Shown one piece after another: positions 17,093 through 26,102 of a stretch of DNA of 64,000 nucleotides; positions within the stretch are counted from its first letter, which is position 1; the number at the start of each line of letters is the position of its first letter. The stretch spans positions 310,001 to 374,000 of the forward strand of contig NZ_QYZP01000001.1 in NCBI RefSeq assembly GCF_003595215.1, given 5' to 3'. A program made the translations under genes and the position numbers. The notes beneath the pieces are model-generated. The model did no database searches, was not told the DNA's origin, and saw only the letters and a list, made by a program, of their open reading frames with translations. This DNA comes from Nesterenkonia natronophila. Lineage in GTDB: Bacteria; Actinomycetota; Actinomycetes; Actinomycetales; Micrococcaceae.

Positions 17093-18113
17093 AGGTCGGT
17101 CCTCTCGTCAGGGTGGTTTCCAGGTGATGAAGAAAGCTCTCCGCATCGATCCGGCGAACAAGCTCGGCATTGGGGGCAGCGCCCCAGCGTCCCAGCCAGT
17201 CTGCCACAGTCTCGCCGCGGGTCAGCGAACCCTCCAGCTCCACATCGATCGCCGCACGGGTGCTCTCCGCCCACGGAATCGGGACCGTGGGATCGGGGTG
17301 GCGAGCCCATTGCAGGGCGGCAGCCAGCACATATGGGTCATGGACTTGGGCCACATAGCCGTGGCCGTCGGAGGCGTGGAACTCGAAGTAGAAGCGCAGA
17401 GCTTCCCCCAGGTGCTCCAACCAGGTCCGCCAGCGGGGATCGCTGGTCCCGGTCAGGATCCGCCCGAGGCGTTCTGGCGTGATCACAACGGCCTCGGTGG
17501 CTTCGATCGGCCCCACCACTGGGAGGTGCTGCGCAGCAGCGAACCTGTTGAACACGCAGGCTGCCGCCTCCGGATCGTGGTCGATGTTCCACTCGGTGGT
17601 CGGTTTGGTGTTCCCGCGGTAGTTGAACGCCCCTCCCATGACAAAGATCCGCTTGGTCAGTCGCGGAAGATCAGGCTCCAGCTCCAATGCCATGGCCAGG
17701 TTGGTGCACGGGCCGGTGACGACCCCGATCAGCTCACCAGGGTGGGTGTGGGCGGCATTCACCCACGCTTCTGCAGCGGAGACGGGCGGGGGCGTCGTCC
17801 TCGGAGTGGGCAAGGCCGCGTGGCCTGTGCCGACGGGCCCATGAGTGTCATCCGCGTAAACCGGGGGAGTCAGGGCACTCGACCGGTAGGGGGCCTTGTG
17901 CGCCAGGGGCAGCTGGGCACCTGGGTGGACTGCAATATTGCTGCGCCCGGCAAGCTCCAACCAGCTCAAAGCATTGCGCACGGTCTGTGCGGTGGGAACA
18001 TTACCGCCTGTGGCAGCGATGCCCACCACCTCGACATCCGTCTGGCACACCATGTAGCCCAGGGCGACGGCGTCGTCGATGCCCGGATCGCAGTCGAGGA
18101 AGAGGGGAATCAT
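17076..18113 (-). CDS. Nucleoside hydrolase (IunH family), possibly acting on queuosine
   Basis: 345 residues. Cleaves the N-glycosidic bond of ribonucleosides to base and ribose. Seen: the Ca2+-binding DCDPGIDDAVAL at the N-terminus, GPCTNLAMAL and MGGAFNYRGN in the middle, and EWNIDHDPEAA. Substrate class cannot be read from the sequence. It overlaps the start of yhhQ by 17 bp and lies 40 bp after purM on the same strand. Position offers two readings: a general purine-salvage enzyme beside purF/purM, or a queuosine hydrolase (QueK-like, as described in Clostridioides) paired with the precursor transporter. Confidence 0.88.
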   Translation of the reverse strand: MIPLFLDCDPGIDDAVALGYMVCQTDVEVVGIAATGGNVPTAQTVRNALSWLELAGRSNIAVHPGAQLPLAHKAPYRSSALTPPVYADDTHGPVGTGHAALPTPRTTPPPVSAAEAWVNAAHTHPGELIGVVTGPCTNLAMALELEPDLPRLTKRIFVMGGAFNYRGNTKPTTEWNIDHDPEAAACVFNRFAAAQHLPVVGPIEATEAVVITPERLGRILTGTSDPRWRTWLEHLGEALRFYFEFHASDGHGYVAQVHDPYVLAAALQWARHPDPTVPIPWAESTRAAIDVELEGSLTRGETVADWLGRWGAAPNAELVRRIDAESFLHHLETTLTRGPTYDHAR

Positions 18114-18153
18114 GGGTCCATTCCATCTCCGGCGCGCAAGCCGGGAACTTGAG

Positions 18154-19308
18154 TCAGCGTGCGTAGTGACCAGTCAGCAGCACACCGCCGCCGTCCACGC
18201 CCTTGGCGCCCTGCACGAAGTCATCGCCCGCCCCCGCTACATCCTGCGGTGAGTATTCGCTGACCTCACCCATCACCCACGCACGCTGCCCCGCAGTGTT
18301 CAGATGCGCGACGACGCCGCTGGCCTCTTCAGCGGCCACCACAGCTATCATTCCCACGCCCAGATTCAGTGTCCGTTCCAGGTCCGCCTGCGGGACCCGA
18401 CCGAGCTCAGCCATCACAGAGAAGACCTCCGGCCAGGCCCAGCTGGACCGGTCCACGGTGGCCATCAGGCCATGGGGCAGTACGCGGGCAAGATTCGCGG
18501 CCATACCGCCGCCGGTGACATGGCTGAAGCCGCGCACTGGAGCATCGGGTGCAATCTGCTGATCCGCCGGGTCTCCATTGAAGGTGGTCACCAGGTCCAG
18601 GCAGGGCGCCGTGTAGAGCTTGGTGGGCTCCAGCAGCTCCTCACCCAAGGTCCGGCCGAACTCCGGGACATCCCGAGTGAAGTCCCAGCCAGCGTCCCGG
18701 ACAATACGCCGGATCAGTGAGTACCCATTGGAGTGAATACCGGAGGACGCCATGGCAACAATGACATCACCGGCCTGCACCCGCTCGGGGCCCAGCACGG
18801 CGGAGGCGTCCACCACTCCGGTGGCTGCCCCGGCGACGTCATACTCATGCTCGCCCAGTAGGCCCGGGTGCTCCGCTGTCTCGCCACCCACCAGGGCCGT
18901 TCCGGCCTCGGCGCAGGCTTTGGCGATCCCAGAGACGATGCCTGCAATGCGGGCAGGCTCCACCTTCCCGCAAGCGATGTAGTCGGTCATGAAAAGGGGT
19001 TTGGCGCCGGCGACCACAATGTCATCCACCACCATGCCTACGAGATCAAACCCGATGGTGTCGTGGATATCCATGGCCTGGGCGATAGCTACTTTGGTGC
19101 CGACACCATCTGTGGAGGTCGCCAGCAGCGGCCGCGGCAGGCGCTTGAGCTCGGACGCGTCGTAGAGTCCCGCGAAACCGCCGAATCCGCCGACCACCTG
19201 TGGGGTATGAGTAGCCTCAATATGGGCTTTCATCAGTTCCACGGCGCGGTCGCCGGCCTCCACATCCACGCCTGCAGCCGCGTAAGTGATGGGTGAAGTG
19301 TCAGTCAC
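18154..19308 (-). CDS. purM: Phosphoribosylformylglycinamidine cyclo-ligase (AIR synthetase)
   Basis: Fifth step of purine synthesis: ATP-dependent ring closure of FGAM to aminoimidazole ribotide. 384 residues, a little long, with normal blocks: YAAAGVDVEAGDRAVELMK, STDGVGTKVAIA, MVVDDIVVAGAKPLFMTDY, GGETAEHPG, SSGIHSNGYSLIRRI and the C-terminal GGGMAANLARVLP. Its ATG (19308) is 8 bp inside the end of purF, so the two are coupled. The acidic/Gly-rich tail after WVMGEVSEY adds about 25 residues. Followed 40 bp later by the nucleoside hydrolase. Confidence 0.97.
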   Translation of the reverse strand: MTDTSPITYAAAGVDVEAGDRAVELMKAHIEATHTPQVVGGFGGFAGLYDASELKRLPRPLLATSTDGVGTKVAIAQAMDIHDTIGFDLVGMVVDDIVVAGAKPLFMTDYIACGKVEPARIAGIVSGIAKACAEAGTALVGGETAEHPGLLGEHEYDVAGAATGVVDASAVLGPERVQAGDVIVAMASSGIHSNGYSLIRRIVRDAGWDFTRDVPEFGRTLGEELLEPTKLYTAPCLDLVTTFNGDPADQQIAPDAPVRGFSHVTGGGMAANLARVLPHGLMATVDRSSWAWPEVFSVMAELGRVPQADLERTLNLGVGMIAVVAAEEASGVVAHLNTAGQRAWVMGEVSEYSPQDVAGAGDDFVQGAKGVDGGGVLLTGHYAR

Positions 19309-20932
19309 CGCTTGCCCTTCCTGACAGCGTCGGCTCGTAGATCCCGGTCTCTTCAGCCTCGAGGTCCGTCTCCTGGGTCAGCGGGATCTCGGTTTCGTCC
19401 AGCTCGAACTCCGCGTCCGGGCCGGGCTCGCAACCTGTTTGCGCTCGTCGGTGCGGCATACCCGGAAGTGCGGGCTGCTCCAGCAGCATCTTTCCCCGGC
19501 GCTCTTCAGGAGGCAGCTCAATGGGGTACTTCCCGGAGAAGCAGGCCGTGCAGAGGGTGCTGCGTGGCTGTCCGGTGGCGGCGACCATGCCCTCTTCGGA
19601 AATGTACGCCAGGGAATCGGCCCCCACTGCGTTGGTGATCTCCTCCAAGGTGGCGCCGTTGGCGATGAGCTCGGCCCGGGTGGCGAAGTCGATGCCATAG
19701 AAACAGGGCCACTTGATGGGTGGGGAGGAGATCTTCACATGGATCTCCACTGCGCCGGCCTCCCGGAGCATCCTGACGATCGCACGCTGAGTGTTGCCGC
19801 GGACGATCGAATCGTCCACCACCACCACTTTCTTGCCGCGCACCACATGGTCCTGGACGTTGAGTTTCAGCCGAATGCCCAGTTGCCGCAGTGTCTGGCT
19901 CGGCTGGATGAAGGTTCGGCCCACATATGCATTCTTGATGAATCCTTGGGCGAACGGAAGGCCGGAAGCCTCTGCGTATCCCACCGCGGCAGGTGTGCCG
20001 GACTCGGGCACCGGGATGACGATGTCGGCGTCGTTCGAGTCCTCCCGCGCCAGTTGCCGGCCCATCTCAACCCGGGATTCATAGACGCTGCGGCCGTTGA
20101 TGTTGGCATCAGGCCTGGCCAGGTAGACGTACTCGAACACGCAGCGGGCCGGTGCGGACTCAGCGAACTGATGGGAGCGCACGCCGTCGGCGTCAATGGC
20201 GATCAGCTCACCCGGTTCGATCTCCCGAATGATGGAAGCGCCGACAGTTGCGAGTGCTGACTGTTCTGAAGCCACAACCCAGCCGTTGTTGAGCCGGCCA
20301 AGCACCAAGGGACGAACCCCCTGGGCGTCACGGGCGGCGTAGAGCGTGTTCTCGTCCATGAAGACCAGACAGAAAGCGCCCTTGAGTGTCGGCAGCAGCG
20401 CCAGGGCCTGCTCCTCCATAGAGTCCCCGGGCTGATCCCTCAACAGTGCGGTGACCAGGGCGGTGTCGGTGGTGTTGCCCTGGGCCAGCTCCCCGGACTT
20501 GGTGGCGTCGGGACGGGAGGTCACTTGCTCGTAGAGGTCCGCGGAGTTGGTCAGGTTGCCATTGTGGCCCAGAGCGACTGTTCCGTGGGGGGTGGCTCCG
20601 AGTGTGGGCTGAGCGTTGGACCATTGGTTTCCGCCGGTGGTGGAGTAGCGGCAGTGACCGATTGAAATGTGCCCGCGCAGGGCATTGAGCGTCGCTTCGT
20701 CGAAGACCTGGGAGACCAATCCCACATCCTTGTAAACGTGGATGTTGTTCCCGTCTGAGGTGGCGATGCCGGCCGACTCTTGGCCTCGGTGCTGCAGGGC
20801 AAAAAGCCCGTAGAAGGTCAGCTTAGCGACCTCTTCACCTGGTGCCCATACGCCGAAGACCCCGCACTCGTCCTGGGGGAGGGGGTCCTCGTCAAGAAGG
20901 TTGTGATTGAGGCGACCGTCTGCACGGACCAT
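19301..20932 (-). CDS. purF: Amidophosphoribosyltransferase (glutamine PRPP amidotransferase)
   Basis: First committed step of purine synthesis: PRPP plus glutamine to phosphoribosylamine. 543 residues. The N-terminal nucleophile Cys is at position 23 in QDECGVFGVW, so a 22-residue propeptide is expected to be removed. GHNGNLTN and the glutaminase core follow. The PRPP site is VVVVDDSIVRGNTQRAIV, with ISSPPIKWPCFYGID after it. The Cys spacing (CFYGID and later LCTACFSGKYP) is like the Bacillus-type enzyme that carries a 4Fe-4S cluster. An acidic tail of about 45 residues (TQETDLEAEETG) is extra. It starts 2 bp after the small membrane-protein gene and overlaps purM. Confidence 0.97.
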   Translation of the reverse strand: MVRADGRLNHNLLDEDPLPQDECGVFGVWAPGEEVAKLTFYGLFALQHRGQESAGIATSDGNNIHVYKDVGLVSQVFDEATLNALRGHISIGHCRYSTTGGNQWSNAQPTLGATPHGTVALGHNGNLTNSADLYEQVTSRPDATKSGELAQGNTTDTALVTALLRDQPGDSMEEQALALLPTLKGAFCLVFMDENTLYAARDAQGVRPLVLGRLNNGWVVASEQSALATVGASIIREIEPGELIAIDADGVRSHQFAESAPARCVFEYVYLARPDANINGRSVYESRVEMGRQLAREDSNDADIVIPVPESGTPAAVGYAEASGLPFAQGFIKNAYVGRTFIQPSQTLRQLGIRLKLNVQDHVVRGKKVVVVDDSIVRGNTQRAIVRMLREAGAVEIHVKISSPPIKWPCFYGIDFATRAELIANGATLEEITNAVGADSLAYISEEGMVAATGQPRSTLCTACFSGKYPIELPPEERRGKMLLEQPALPGMPHRRAQTGCEPGPDAEFELDETEIPLTQETDLEAEETGIYEPTLSGRASGD

Positions 20933-20934
20933 GC

Positions 20935-21216
20935 TCAGCGCTCTCCTGCCGGTTTGATGTCATAGGTGGTGCTGCGCCGTCGGAGCACCTTGTCCAACAC
21001 CAGCCAGGCCGTCGCCGCGAGCGCCAGGGCCGGCATGCAGAGCACCAGCGTGATGTATCCCAGCGAGGATGCGCGGGAGTAGTTGGGGTCTTCCGGCGTG
21101 TTGTACACCACGATCACCGCTGTGGTGAACGCCACCAGAACCGCGCCTACCAGGAACGGTACGAGTTTGGGGGCGGTACGCACGCTCACCTTGCGGTGCT
21201 GCGTCTCAGAAGGCAT
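20935..21216 (-). CDS. Small two-segment membrane protein upstream of purF
   Basis: 93 residues with two hydrophobic stretches (about 19-37 and 52-73) joined by a loop containing YNTPEDPNYSRAS, and basic ends (VLRRRSTTYDI). I recall similar short proteins near purF in Micrococcales but know no function. It sits between the sterol-carrier gene (9 bp upstream) and purF (2 bp downstream), so it is almost certainly co-transcribed with them. Confidence 0.7.
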   Translation of the reverse strand: MPSETQHRKVSVRTAPKLVPFLVGAVLVAFTTAVIVVYNTPEDPNYSRASSLGYITLVLCMPALALAATAWLVLDKVLRRRSTTYDIKPAGER

Positions 21217-21225
21217 GTGTCAATT

Positions 21226-21579
21226 CTACAGGGGAAGCACAGGGCTCAAATCCGCCCGAGTGCCTGAGGATGAGATCCTCCCCTCCCGCTGTGCCTGCTC
21301 CCAGCTGCTTGCGCCTGTCGCCACCTCCAGCCACGCAGTGGGGCTCAGCTCCACCACATTGGGCGGAGTGCCGCGGCAGTGCGCCACGCCTGTCATGCAC
21401 TGGGTGACACCGAAGGGTGGCACCCGCACCTCCACGGCGCCTCCGGGCACACGATCACTCAGTTCCTCAAGAAGGTAGCGCACAGCCGTAGCGATACTGC
21501 CACGGTCCGTGTGGCCTGCAGTCCAGGCCTGCACCGCTGCCCGGCCGTCCTGGTGGGTGATGCGGCGTCGTGCCATCAC
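21226..21579 (-). CDS. Sterol-carrier family protein
   Basis: About 117 residues. The AVRYLLEELSDRVPGGAVEVRVPPFG and GTPPNVVE blocks (given in part) match the actinobacterial sterol-carrier (SCP2-like) family commonly found before purF. Lipid or hydrophobic-ligand binding is a family-level idea; the role beside purine genes is unknown. Start is either GTG 21579 or ATG 21576. It heads the tight minus-strand cluster that continues through the membrane protein, purF and purM. Confidence 0.8.
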   Translation of the reverse strand: MMARRRITHQDGRAAVQAWTAGHTDRGSIATAVRYLLEELSDRVPGGAVEVRVPPFGVTQCMTGVAHCRGTPPNVVELSPTAWLEVATGASSWEQAQREGRISSSGTRADLSPVLPL

Positions 21580-21588
21580 TCTCCCTCA

Positions 21589-21630
21589 ATCAGGTGGTTG
21601 TTGGGATATCAGGTTCCTATAGGGTGCTGA
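21589..21630. repeat. Intergenic repeat-like motif, copy 1
   Basis: This stretch, with core CAGGTTCCTATAGGGTGCTG, closely resembles 61938-61978 (core CCAGGTTCCTTGAGGGTGCTG less the first base). About four in five bases agree over 40 bp. Both copies are between genes. It may be an interspersed element or the end of a decayed insertion sequence; I do not recognise it. Confidence 0.4.
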
Positions 21631-21717
21631 AAAATCAAAAGAGACCTGACAATTGGGGCTGCTGGTGCAGGCAGTGTCGGCTCGCTGCTGCGCACAGGGC
21701 TCAGCCAGGACACAAGA

Positions 21718-22746
21718 TCACAGTTGGGAGGTCACGGCCTCGGACAGTCGCAGGTCACCGGCTGGTCGTTTGTCTGCGCCCCCGGTGATCGGGGGGACTA
21801 GGATCTTCAGCGTCCGATCCAGGTCGTCCAGGTCAACCTTGCCCGCTGCGGCCAGCAGACTCAGTGCCACCAAGTGGTTGGGCCGTCCAGAGCCGTCCAA
21901 GGTCTTCACCGCAGCGGTGGTGCCGTCGGGTGCCGCGACGACCAGGACACCTTCGGCCCCTGATTTGGTGAGCAGGCCGAGCTGCTCTATGACCACGGTG
22001 TCCGGTTCGCCGACACCTCGCACAGCCCACGGATAGTCGAGCATGGCTTGGGCGACGGTGAATGCGTGCACTTCAGCATCGCGCTTGGTGAGTGCCGAAC
22101 TGAGCCGCCCGATGCCGCGGGCGAGGGAGGTCAGGCTCATGGCCGCTGCAGGGGCGCCGCAGCCGTCGACCCCCAGGGTAGTGGGCGCTTCACCGCAGTA
22201 CTCGGTGTAGACCTTGGTGACCATCTGCTGGAGCGGATGCTCTGGGTCGGTGTAGGTGGCCAGACGAGAGCCCTGTGTGCGGGTGGCAGCTAAGAACACT
22301 GCGTGCTTTCCGGAGCAGTTGTAGGCCAGCGGCGTCTCGATCCTATCGGCACGGATATGGGCCTCGAGGTCCGCACTGCGCGCAGGGTAGGCAACCGGGC
22401 ACTTCAGATACGACTCATCCAGACGCTCTCTGGCGAGGATGGTCGCGGCAGCATTCTGGTGCCGCTCAGAGCCCACGTGCGACCCGCAAGCCAGGGCAAC
22501 CGCCTCCGGGCTGACCAGCGCGCCGACCCTCAGCGATGCCAACGCTTGCAGAGGCTTGAGGGAGGAGCGCGGGAACATAATGCCCTCTGGCGCCCCAACA
22601 CGTGTCATGACCTCCCCGTCGGGGCCAACCAACACCGCGGACCCCACGTGACGGGACTCTGCGAGACCCGCCCGCGTCACCACGGCGAGTTCGGCGGACT
22701 CAGCGGCAGTGGTGGTATGGGGCGCAGTCGCAGCATGGGTGCTCAT
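21718..22746 (-). CDS. Asparaginase II family protein
   Basis: About 342 residues of the PF06089-type (Rhizobium-like) asparaginase: [42 protein letters not shown] and [14 protein letters not shown] are its typical blocks. Predicted reaction is L-asparagine to aspartate plus ammonia; the family is distinct from E. coli AnsA/AnsB. ATG 22746 follows GGTGGAAGCT; the frame extends 12 codons upstream. It is divergent from purD with about 120 bp between. No signal peptide, so cytoplasmic. Confidence 0.88.
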   Translation of the reverse strand: MSTHAATAPHTTTAAESAELAVVTRAGLAESRHVGSAVLVGPDGEVMTRVGAPEGIMFPRSSLKPLQALASLRVGALVSPEAVALACGSHVGSERHQNAAATILARERLDESYLKCPVAYPARSADLEAHIRADRIETPLAYNCSGKHAVFLAATRTQGSRLATYTDPEHPLQQMVTKVYTEYCGEAPTTLGVDGCGAPAAAMSLTSLARGIGRLSSALTKRDAEVHAFTVAQAMLDYPWAVRGVGEPDTVVIEQLGLLTKSGAEGVLVVAAPDGTTAAVKTLDGSGRPNHLVALSLLAAAGKVDLDDLDRTLKILVPPITGGADKRPAGDLRLSEAVTSQL

Positions 22747-22865
22747 AGCTTCCACCATACGGCCAGTCGGCCGAGCCCGCACCAGTTATGCCGGTGCTGC
22801 GCGGCTCCTCCACGCTGCGGCTGGAACGCTTTTGAGCGGCGGACTGCACGGTAAGGTAAGGAACC

Positions 22866-24194
22866 GTGAAGATCTTGGTGCTGGGCCCCGGGGGTCGAGA
22901 ACATGCCATTGTCCGTGCGCTGCTGCGCGACCCGGCGGTCGAGACAGTGGAGGCCGCTCCGGGTAATGCCGGAATCGCCCGGGATGTGACCTGCCGTCCG
23001 GTGGACGCCACAGACCCCGAATCGGTGGCCGCGCTTGCGGCTGCCGGCGCATACGATCTGGTGGTGATTGGGCCCGAGGCGCCCCTGGCTGCAGGAGTAG
23101 CCGACGCCGTCCGCGCCGCTGGAATCCCCGTCTTCGGTCCTTCCCAGGACGCCGCCCAGCTAGAGGCCTCCAAAGCATTCGCCAAGGAGATCATGGCGGC
23201 CGCCGCCGTACCCACCGCGGAAGCCATCCACATCACCACAGCCGCCGAGGCCGCGGACGCGCTGAACCGATTCGGACCCCCCTACGTGGTCAAAGATGAC
23301 GGACTCGCCGCCGGCAAAGGTGTGGTGGTCACCGAAAACCGCGACGAAGCCCAAACCCACGCGGAAGCCTGCCTCACCGGCGGAAGCACCGTGGTCATCG
23401 AAGAGTTCCTGGACGGCCCCGAGGTCTCCCTATTCGTCATCTGTGACGGCCAGAACTTGGTGCCGATGTCACCCGCGCAGGACTTCAAACGCATTTATGA
23501 CGACGACGCCGGCCCCAACACTGGTGGCATGGGTGCCTACACACCGCTGGACTGGCTGGAGGGTTACACCGAAACCCACGGGGGAGTGCCCCGGAACTTC
23601 ACCGAAATCGTGGTGGACCGGGTCGCGCGCCCCACGGTCGAGGAGATGGCTCGCCGCGGCACACCCTTTGTCGGCGTGCTCTACTGCGGCCTGGCGATCA
23701 CCTCCCGAGGTGTTCGGGTGGTGGAGTTCAACGCCCGCTTCGGCGACCCAGAAATCCAGGCCGTCCTGGAACGCCTCGCCACCCCGCTGGGAGCGCTCCT
23801 GTTCGACGCCGCCACCGGCCAGTTGGGCACCGGCCGTCACCTTCGGTGGTCCGACGGCTATGCAGCGGATGTGGTGATGGCTGCCGAGAACTACCCCGAG
23901 GCGCCCCGCAAGGGGGATGCCATCACCGGCATCGCGGACGCTGAAGCACTTGATGGGGTGGCTGTCCTGCACGCTGGCACCGCTGAGAAGGATGAGGGAC
24001 TGGCGACTGCCGGAGGCCGCGTCCTGGCTGTGGTCGGCACAGGAGGCACGCTGCGCGAGGCCGTGGACCGCGCCTACGCCGGTGTGGACCGTATTGAGTG
24101 GTCTGGTGCCCAGCACCGCACGGACATTGCGGCCAAAGCACTCGCCGGCCAGATCAACCCTGGCAGCCCAGCGCCTGAAGGGCCTCAACAGTGA
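22866..24194 (+). CDS. purD: Phosphoribosylamine-glycine ligase (GAR synthetase)
   Basis: Second step of purine synthesis: joins glycine to phosphoribosylamine using ATP. 442 residues, ATP-grasp enzyme. Blocks: [16 protein letters not shown] at the start, [28 protein letters not shown] (ATP binding), [22 protein letters not shown], and [10 protein letters not shown] with metal ligands. GTG 22866 follows AAGGTAAGGA. Its last four bases overlap the start of purC, so the two are coupled. With purF, purM and purC four of the purine-pathway genes lie within 7 kb, on both strands. Confidence 0.97.
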   Translation: MKILVLGPGGREHAIVRALLRDPAVETVEAAPGNAGIARDVTCRPVDATDPESVAALAAAGAYDLVVIGPEAPLAAGVADAVRAAGIPVFGPSQDAAQLEASKAFAKEIMAAAAVPTAEAIHITTAAEAADALNRFGPPYVVKDDGLAAGKGVVVTENRDEAQTHAEACLTGGSTVVIEEFLDGPEVSLFVICDGQNLVPMSPAQDFKRIYDDDAGPNTGGMGAYTPLDWLEGYTETHGGVPRNFTEIVVDRVARPTVEEMARRGTPFVGVLYCGLAITSRGVRVVEFNARFGDPEIQAVLERLATPLGALLFDAATGQLGTGRHLRWSDGYAADVVMAAENYPEAPRKGDAITGIADAEALDGVAVLHAGTAEKDEGLATAGGRVLAVVGTGGTLREAVDRAYAGVDRIEWSGAQHRTDIAAKALAGQINPGSPAPEGPQQ

Positions 24195-25093
24195 CCGCGA
24201 CCGGCCTCCCAGGGTGGCGGCATCTGAGCTCCGGCAAGGTCCGGGACCTCTACACCCCGGACGCTGGCTCCCCGTGGGATGGGGAAGATGTCCTGCTCAT
24301 GGTCGCCACCGACCGGATCAGCGCCTATGACCATGTGCTCAGTCCCGGCATCCCCGGAAAAGGCATCATCCTCACGCAGCTCAGCCTCTGGTGGTTCGAG
24401 CAGCTGGCCGCTGAAGGAATCGGGAACCACCTGGTCAGTACTGAGGTGCCGGAGGAAGTGGCGGGCCGCGGCGTCGTCGTGCGTTCCCTGGACATGGTGG
24501 AAGCCGAAGCGATTGTGCGCGGCTACCTCACCGGCTCCGGTCTGGCCGAATACCGTGAGACCGGCACTGTGACCGGCATTGTGCTCCCCGGAGGACTCAC
24601 CGACGGATCCGCGCTTCCCGAACCCCTCTTCACTCCCTCCACTAAGGCGGAGCAGGGTGACCACGATGAGAACATCAGCTTCGAGCAGCTCCAGCAGAGC
24701 ATCGGGGCGGACCTGGCGCGGCGGCTGCGGGATGCGGCCCTGCGGGTGTACGCGCTCGCCGAGGCGAAGGCACGTGCCGCCGGGATCATCTTGGCCGACA
24801 CCAAGTTCGAGTTCGGACTTGATGACCAGGGCGCCCTCGTGCTCGCTGATGAGGTGCTTACCCCAGACTCGTCGAGGTTCTGGCCGGCAGAGGATTGGGC
24901 GCCGGGTAAGGCGCAGCCCAGCTTCGACAAGCAATTCGTCCGCAACTGGCTCACCAGCGACGCCTCAGGGTGGGACAGGAATTCCGACGACGCCCCACCG
25001 GAGCTTCCGGCGGACATCGTCGCCGCGACCCAGGAACGCTACCTGGATGCCTACCGGCGCCTCACCGGCACAGAGCTCCCGAACTTCATTTAG
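24191..25093 (+). CDS. purC: SAICAR synthetase
   Basis: Phosphoribosylaminoimidazole-succinocarboxamide synthase: adds aspartate to CAIR with ATP. 300 residues. Blocks: LSSGKVRDLY, VATDRISAYDHVL, RSLDMVEAEAIVRGYLTGSG, EPLFTPSTKAE, GIILADTKFEFG and DEVLTPDSSRFW. The GTG start overlaps the purD stop (GTGA). It converges on the ion-channel gene 52 bp away. Confidence 0.97.
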   Translation: MTATGLPGWRHLSSGKVRDLYTPDAGSPWDGEDVLLMVATDRISAYDHVLSPGIPGKGIILTQLSLWWFEQLAAEGIGNHLVSTEVPEEVAGRGVVVRSLDMVEAEAIVRGYLTGSGLAEYRETGTVTGIVLPGGLTDGSALPEPLFTPSTKAEQGDHDENISFEQLQQSIGADLARRLRDAALRVYALAEAKARAAGIILADTKFEFGLDDQGALVLADEVLTPDSSRFWPAEDWAPGKAQPSFDKQFVRNWLTSDASGWDRNSDDAPPELPADIVAATQERYLDAYRRLTGTELPNFI

Positions 25094-25145
25094 CCGGGCC
25101 CGAAGCCCGATGCTGGGGGCTCACTTGTGCGTCCGCTGCGTGGCC

Positions 25146-26066
25146 TCAGCCGTGCCGATCGGCACCTTTGAGCTGGGCGGAGAGCTCGGCGACGTCGGCG
25201 CGGAGCTCTCTGATCTCCCGGTACAGCAGATGGTGGTCGTCGGATGCCACGCTCGGATCGCCGGTGGAGGTCCGGCGTTCACCTGAGGTGTCGTCGTCAT
25301 ACTCATTACCAGTGCTTAGGACGGCCGCCGAAGGCATATCGTGCAGGGTGTTCATGGCGTCCACAATCACAGCGATGATGAGGTTCAAAGCCGTGAAGGC
25401 GGCGAGAATGATGAAAGGTATGAAGAATGCCCACGCCCAGGGATGTTCCTCCATGGCGGGCCGGACGATCGTCTCCCAGCTGGACAGGGTGGCAATCTGG
25501 AACAGGCTGAACAGCGAGGCGCCGAAGCTGCCGAAGAACTCCGGAAGAGTCTCACGGAAGAACGTGGTGGCCATGACAGACGCCACGTAGAAGATCAGCG
25601 CCAGCAGCGCGCCTGTGGACAGGATTCCGGGCACCGCGTGCAGCAGCGCGCTGACCACTTTGCGCAGCTGAGGTAGGGCGGAGATCAGTCGCAGCACGCG
25701 CAGGACGCGCAGGGTGCGGAGCACCTCGAACCCTGCACCTGCTGGCACCAGGGCAACCCCCACCACGATGAAGTCGAAGACGTTCCACGGATTGCGGAAG
25801 AACTTCCACCCGAAGGCCACGAGCTTGAGGCTGATTTCCAGCACGAAGATCGCCAGGCAGGCGGCGTCGATCCCGATGAGCAGGCCTCCGAAGGCGTCCA
25901 TCAGCGCTGGAGAGGTCTCCATGCCGAGCACCACAGCGTTGATCAGAATCACGGCGACGACGAACCGCTCCACGGCGGTGGATTCAACCCAGGTGCCCAG
26001 CCGCTGTCGCCAGTGGGGGACGTCCGTGGAGGTCACAGGGGTGACAGGGGAAGCAGCTTCTGACAT
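25146..26066 (-). CDS. Single-domain voltage-gated cation channel (BacNav-like)
   Basis: 306 residues, six membrane segments and a re-entrant pore loop; would work as a homotetramer in the membrane. The S4 voltage sensor is clear: LRTLRVLRVLRL has Arg at every third position (about 119-130). The pore reads FQIATLSSWETIV (about 188-200): known sodium-selective relatives have TLESW, so the ring Glu is replaced by Ser here, with a Glu two residues later. After S6 (ALNLIIAVIVDAMN) there is an acidic linker and a C-terminal coiled coil (LLYREIRELRADVAELSAQL) as in NaChBac. Ion selectivity cannot be assumed. It is on the same strand as the ABC exporter, 36 bp after it. Confidence 0.88.
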   Translation of the reverse strand: MSEAASPVTPVTSTDVPHWRQRLGTWVESTAVERFVVAVILINAVVLGMETSPALMDAFGGLLIGIDAACLAIFVLEISLKLVAFGWKFFRNPWNVFDFIVVGVALVPAGAGFEVLRTLRVLRVLRLISALPQLRKVVSALLHAVPGILSTGALLALIFYVASVMATTFFRETLPEFFGSFGASLFSLFQIATLSSWETIVRPAMEEHPWAWAFFIPFIILAAFTALNLIIAVIVDAMNTLHDMPSAAVLSTGNEYDDDTSGERRTSTGDPSVASDDHHLLYREIRELRADVAELSAQLKGADRHG

Positions 26067-26102
26067 TGCACCAATGGTACTCGGTGGAGATGTGCGCAGA
26101 TT

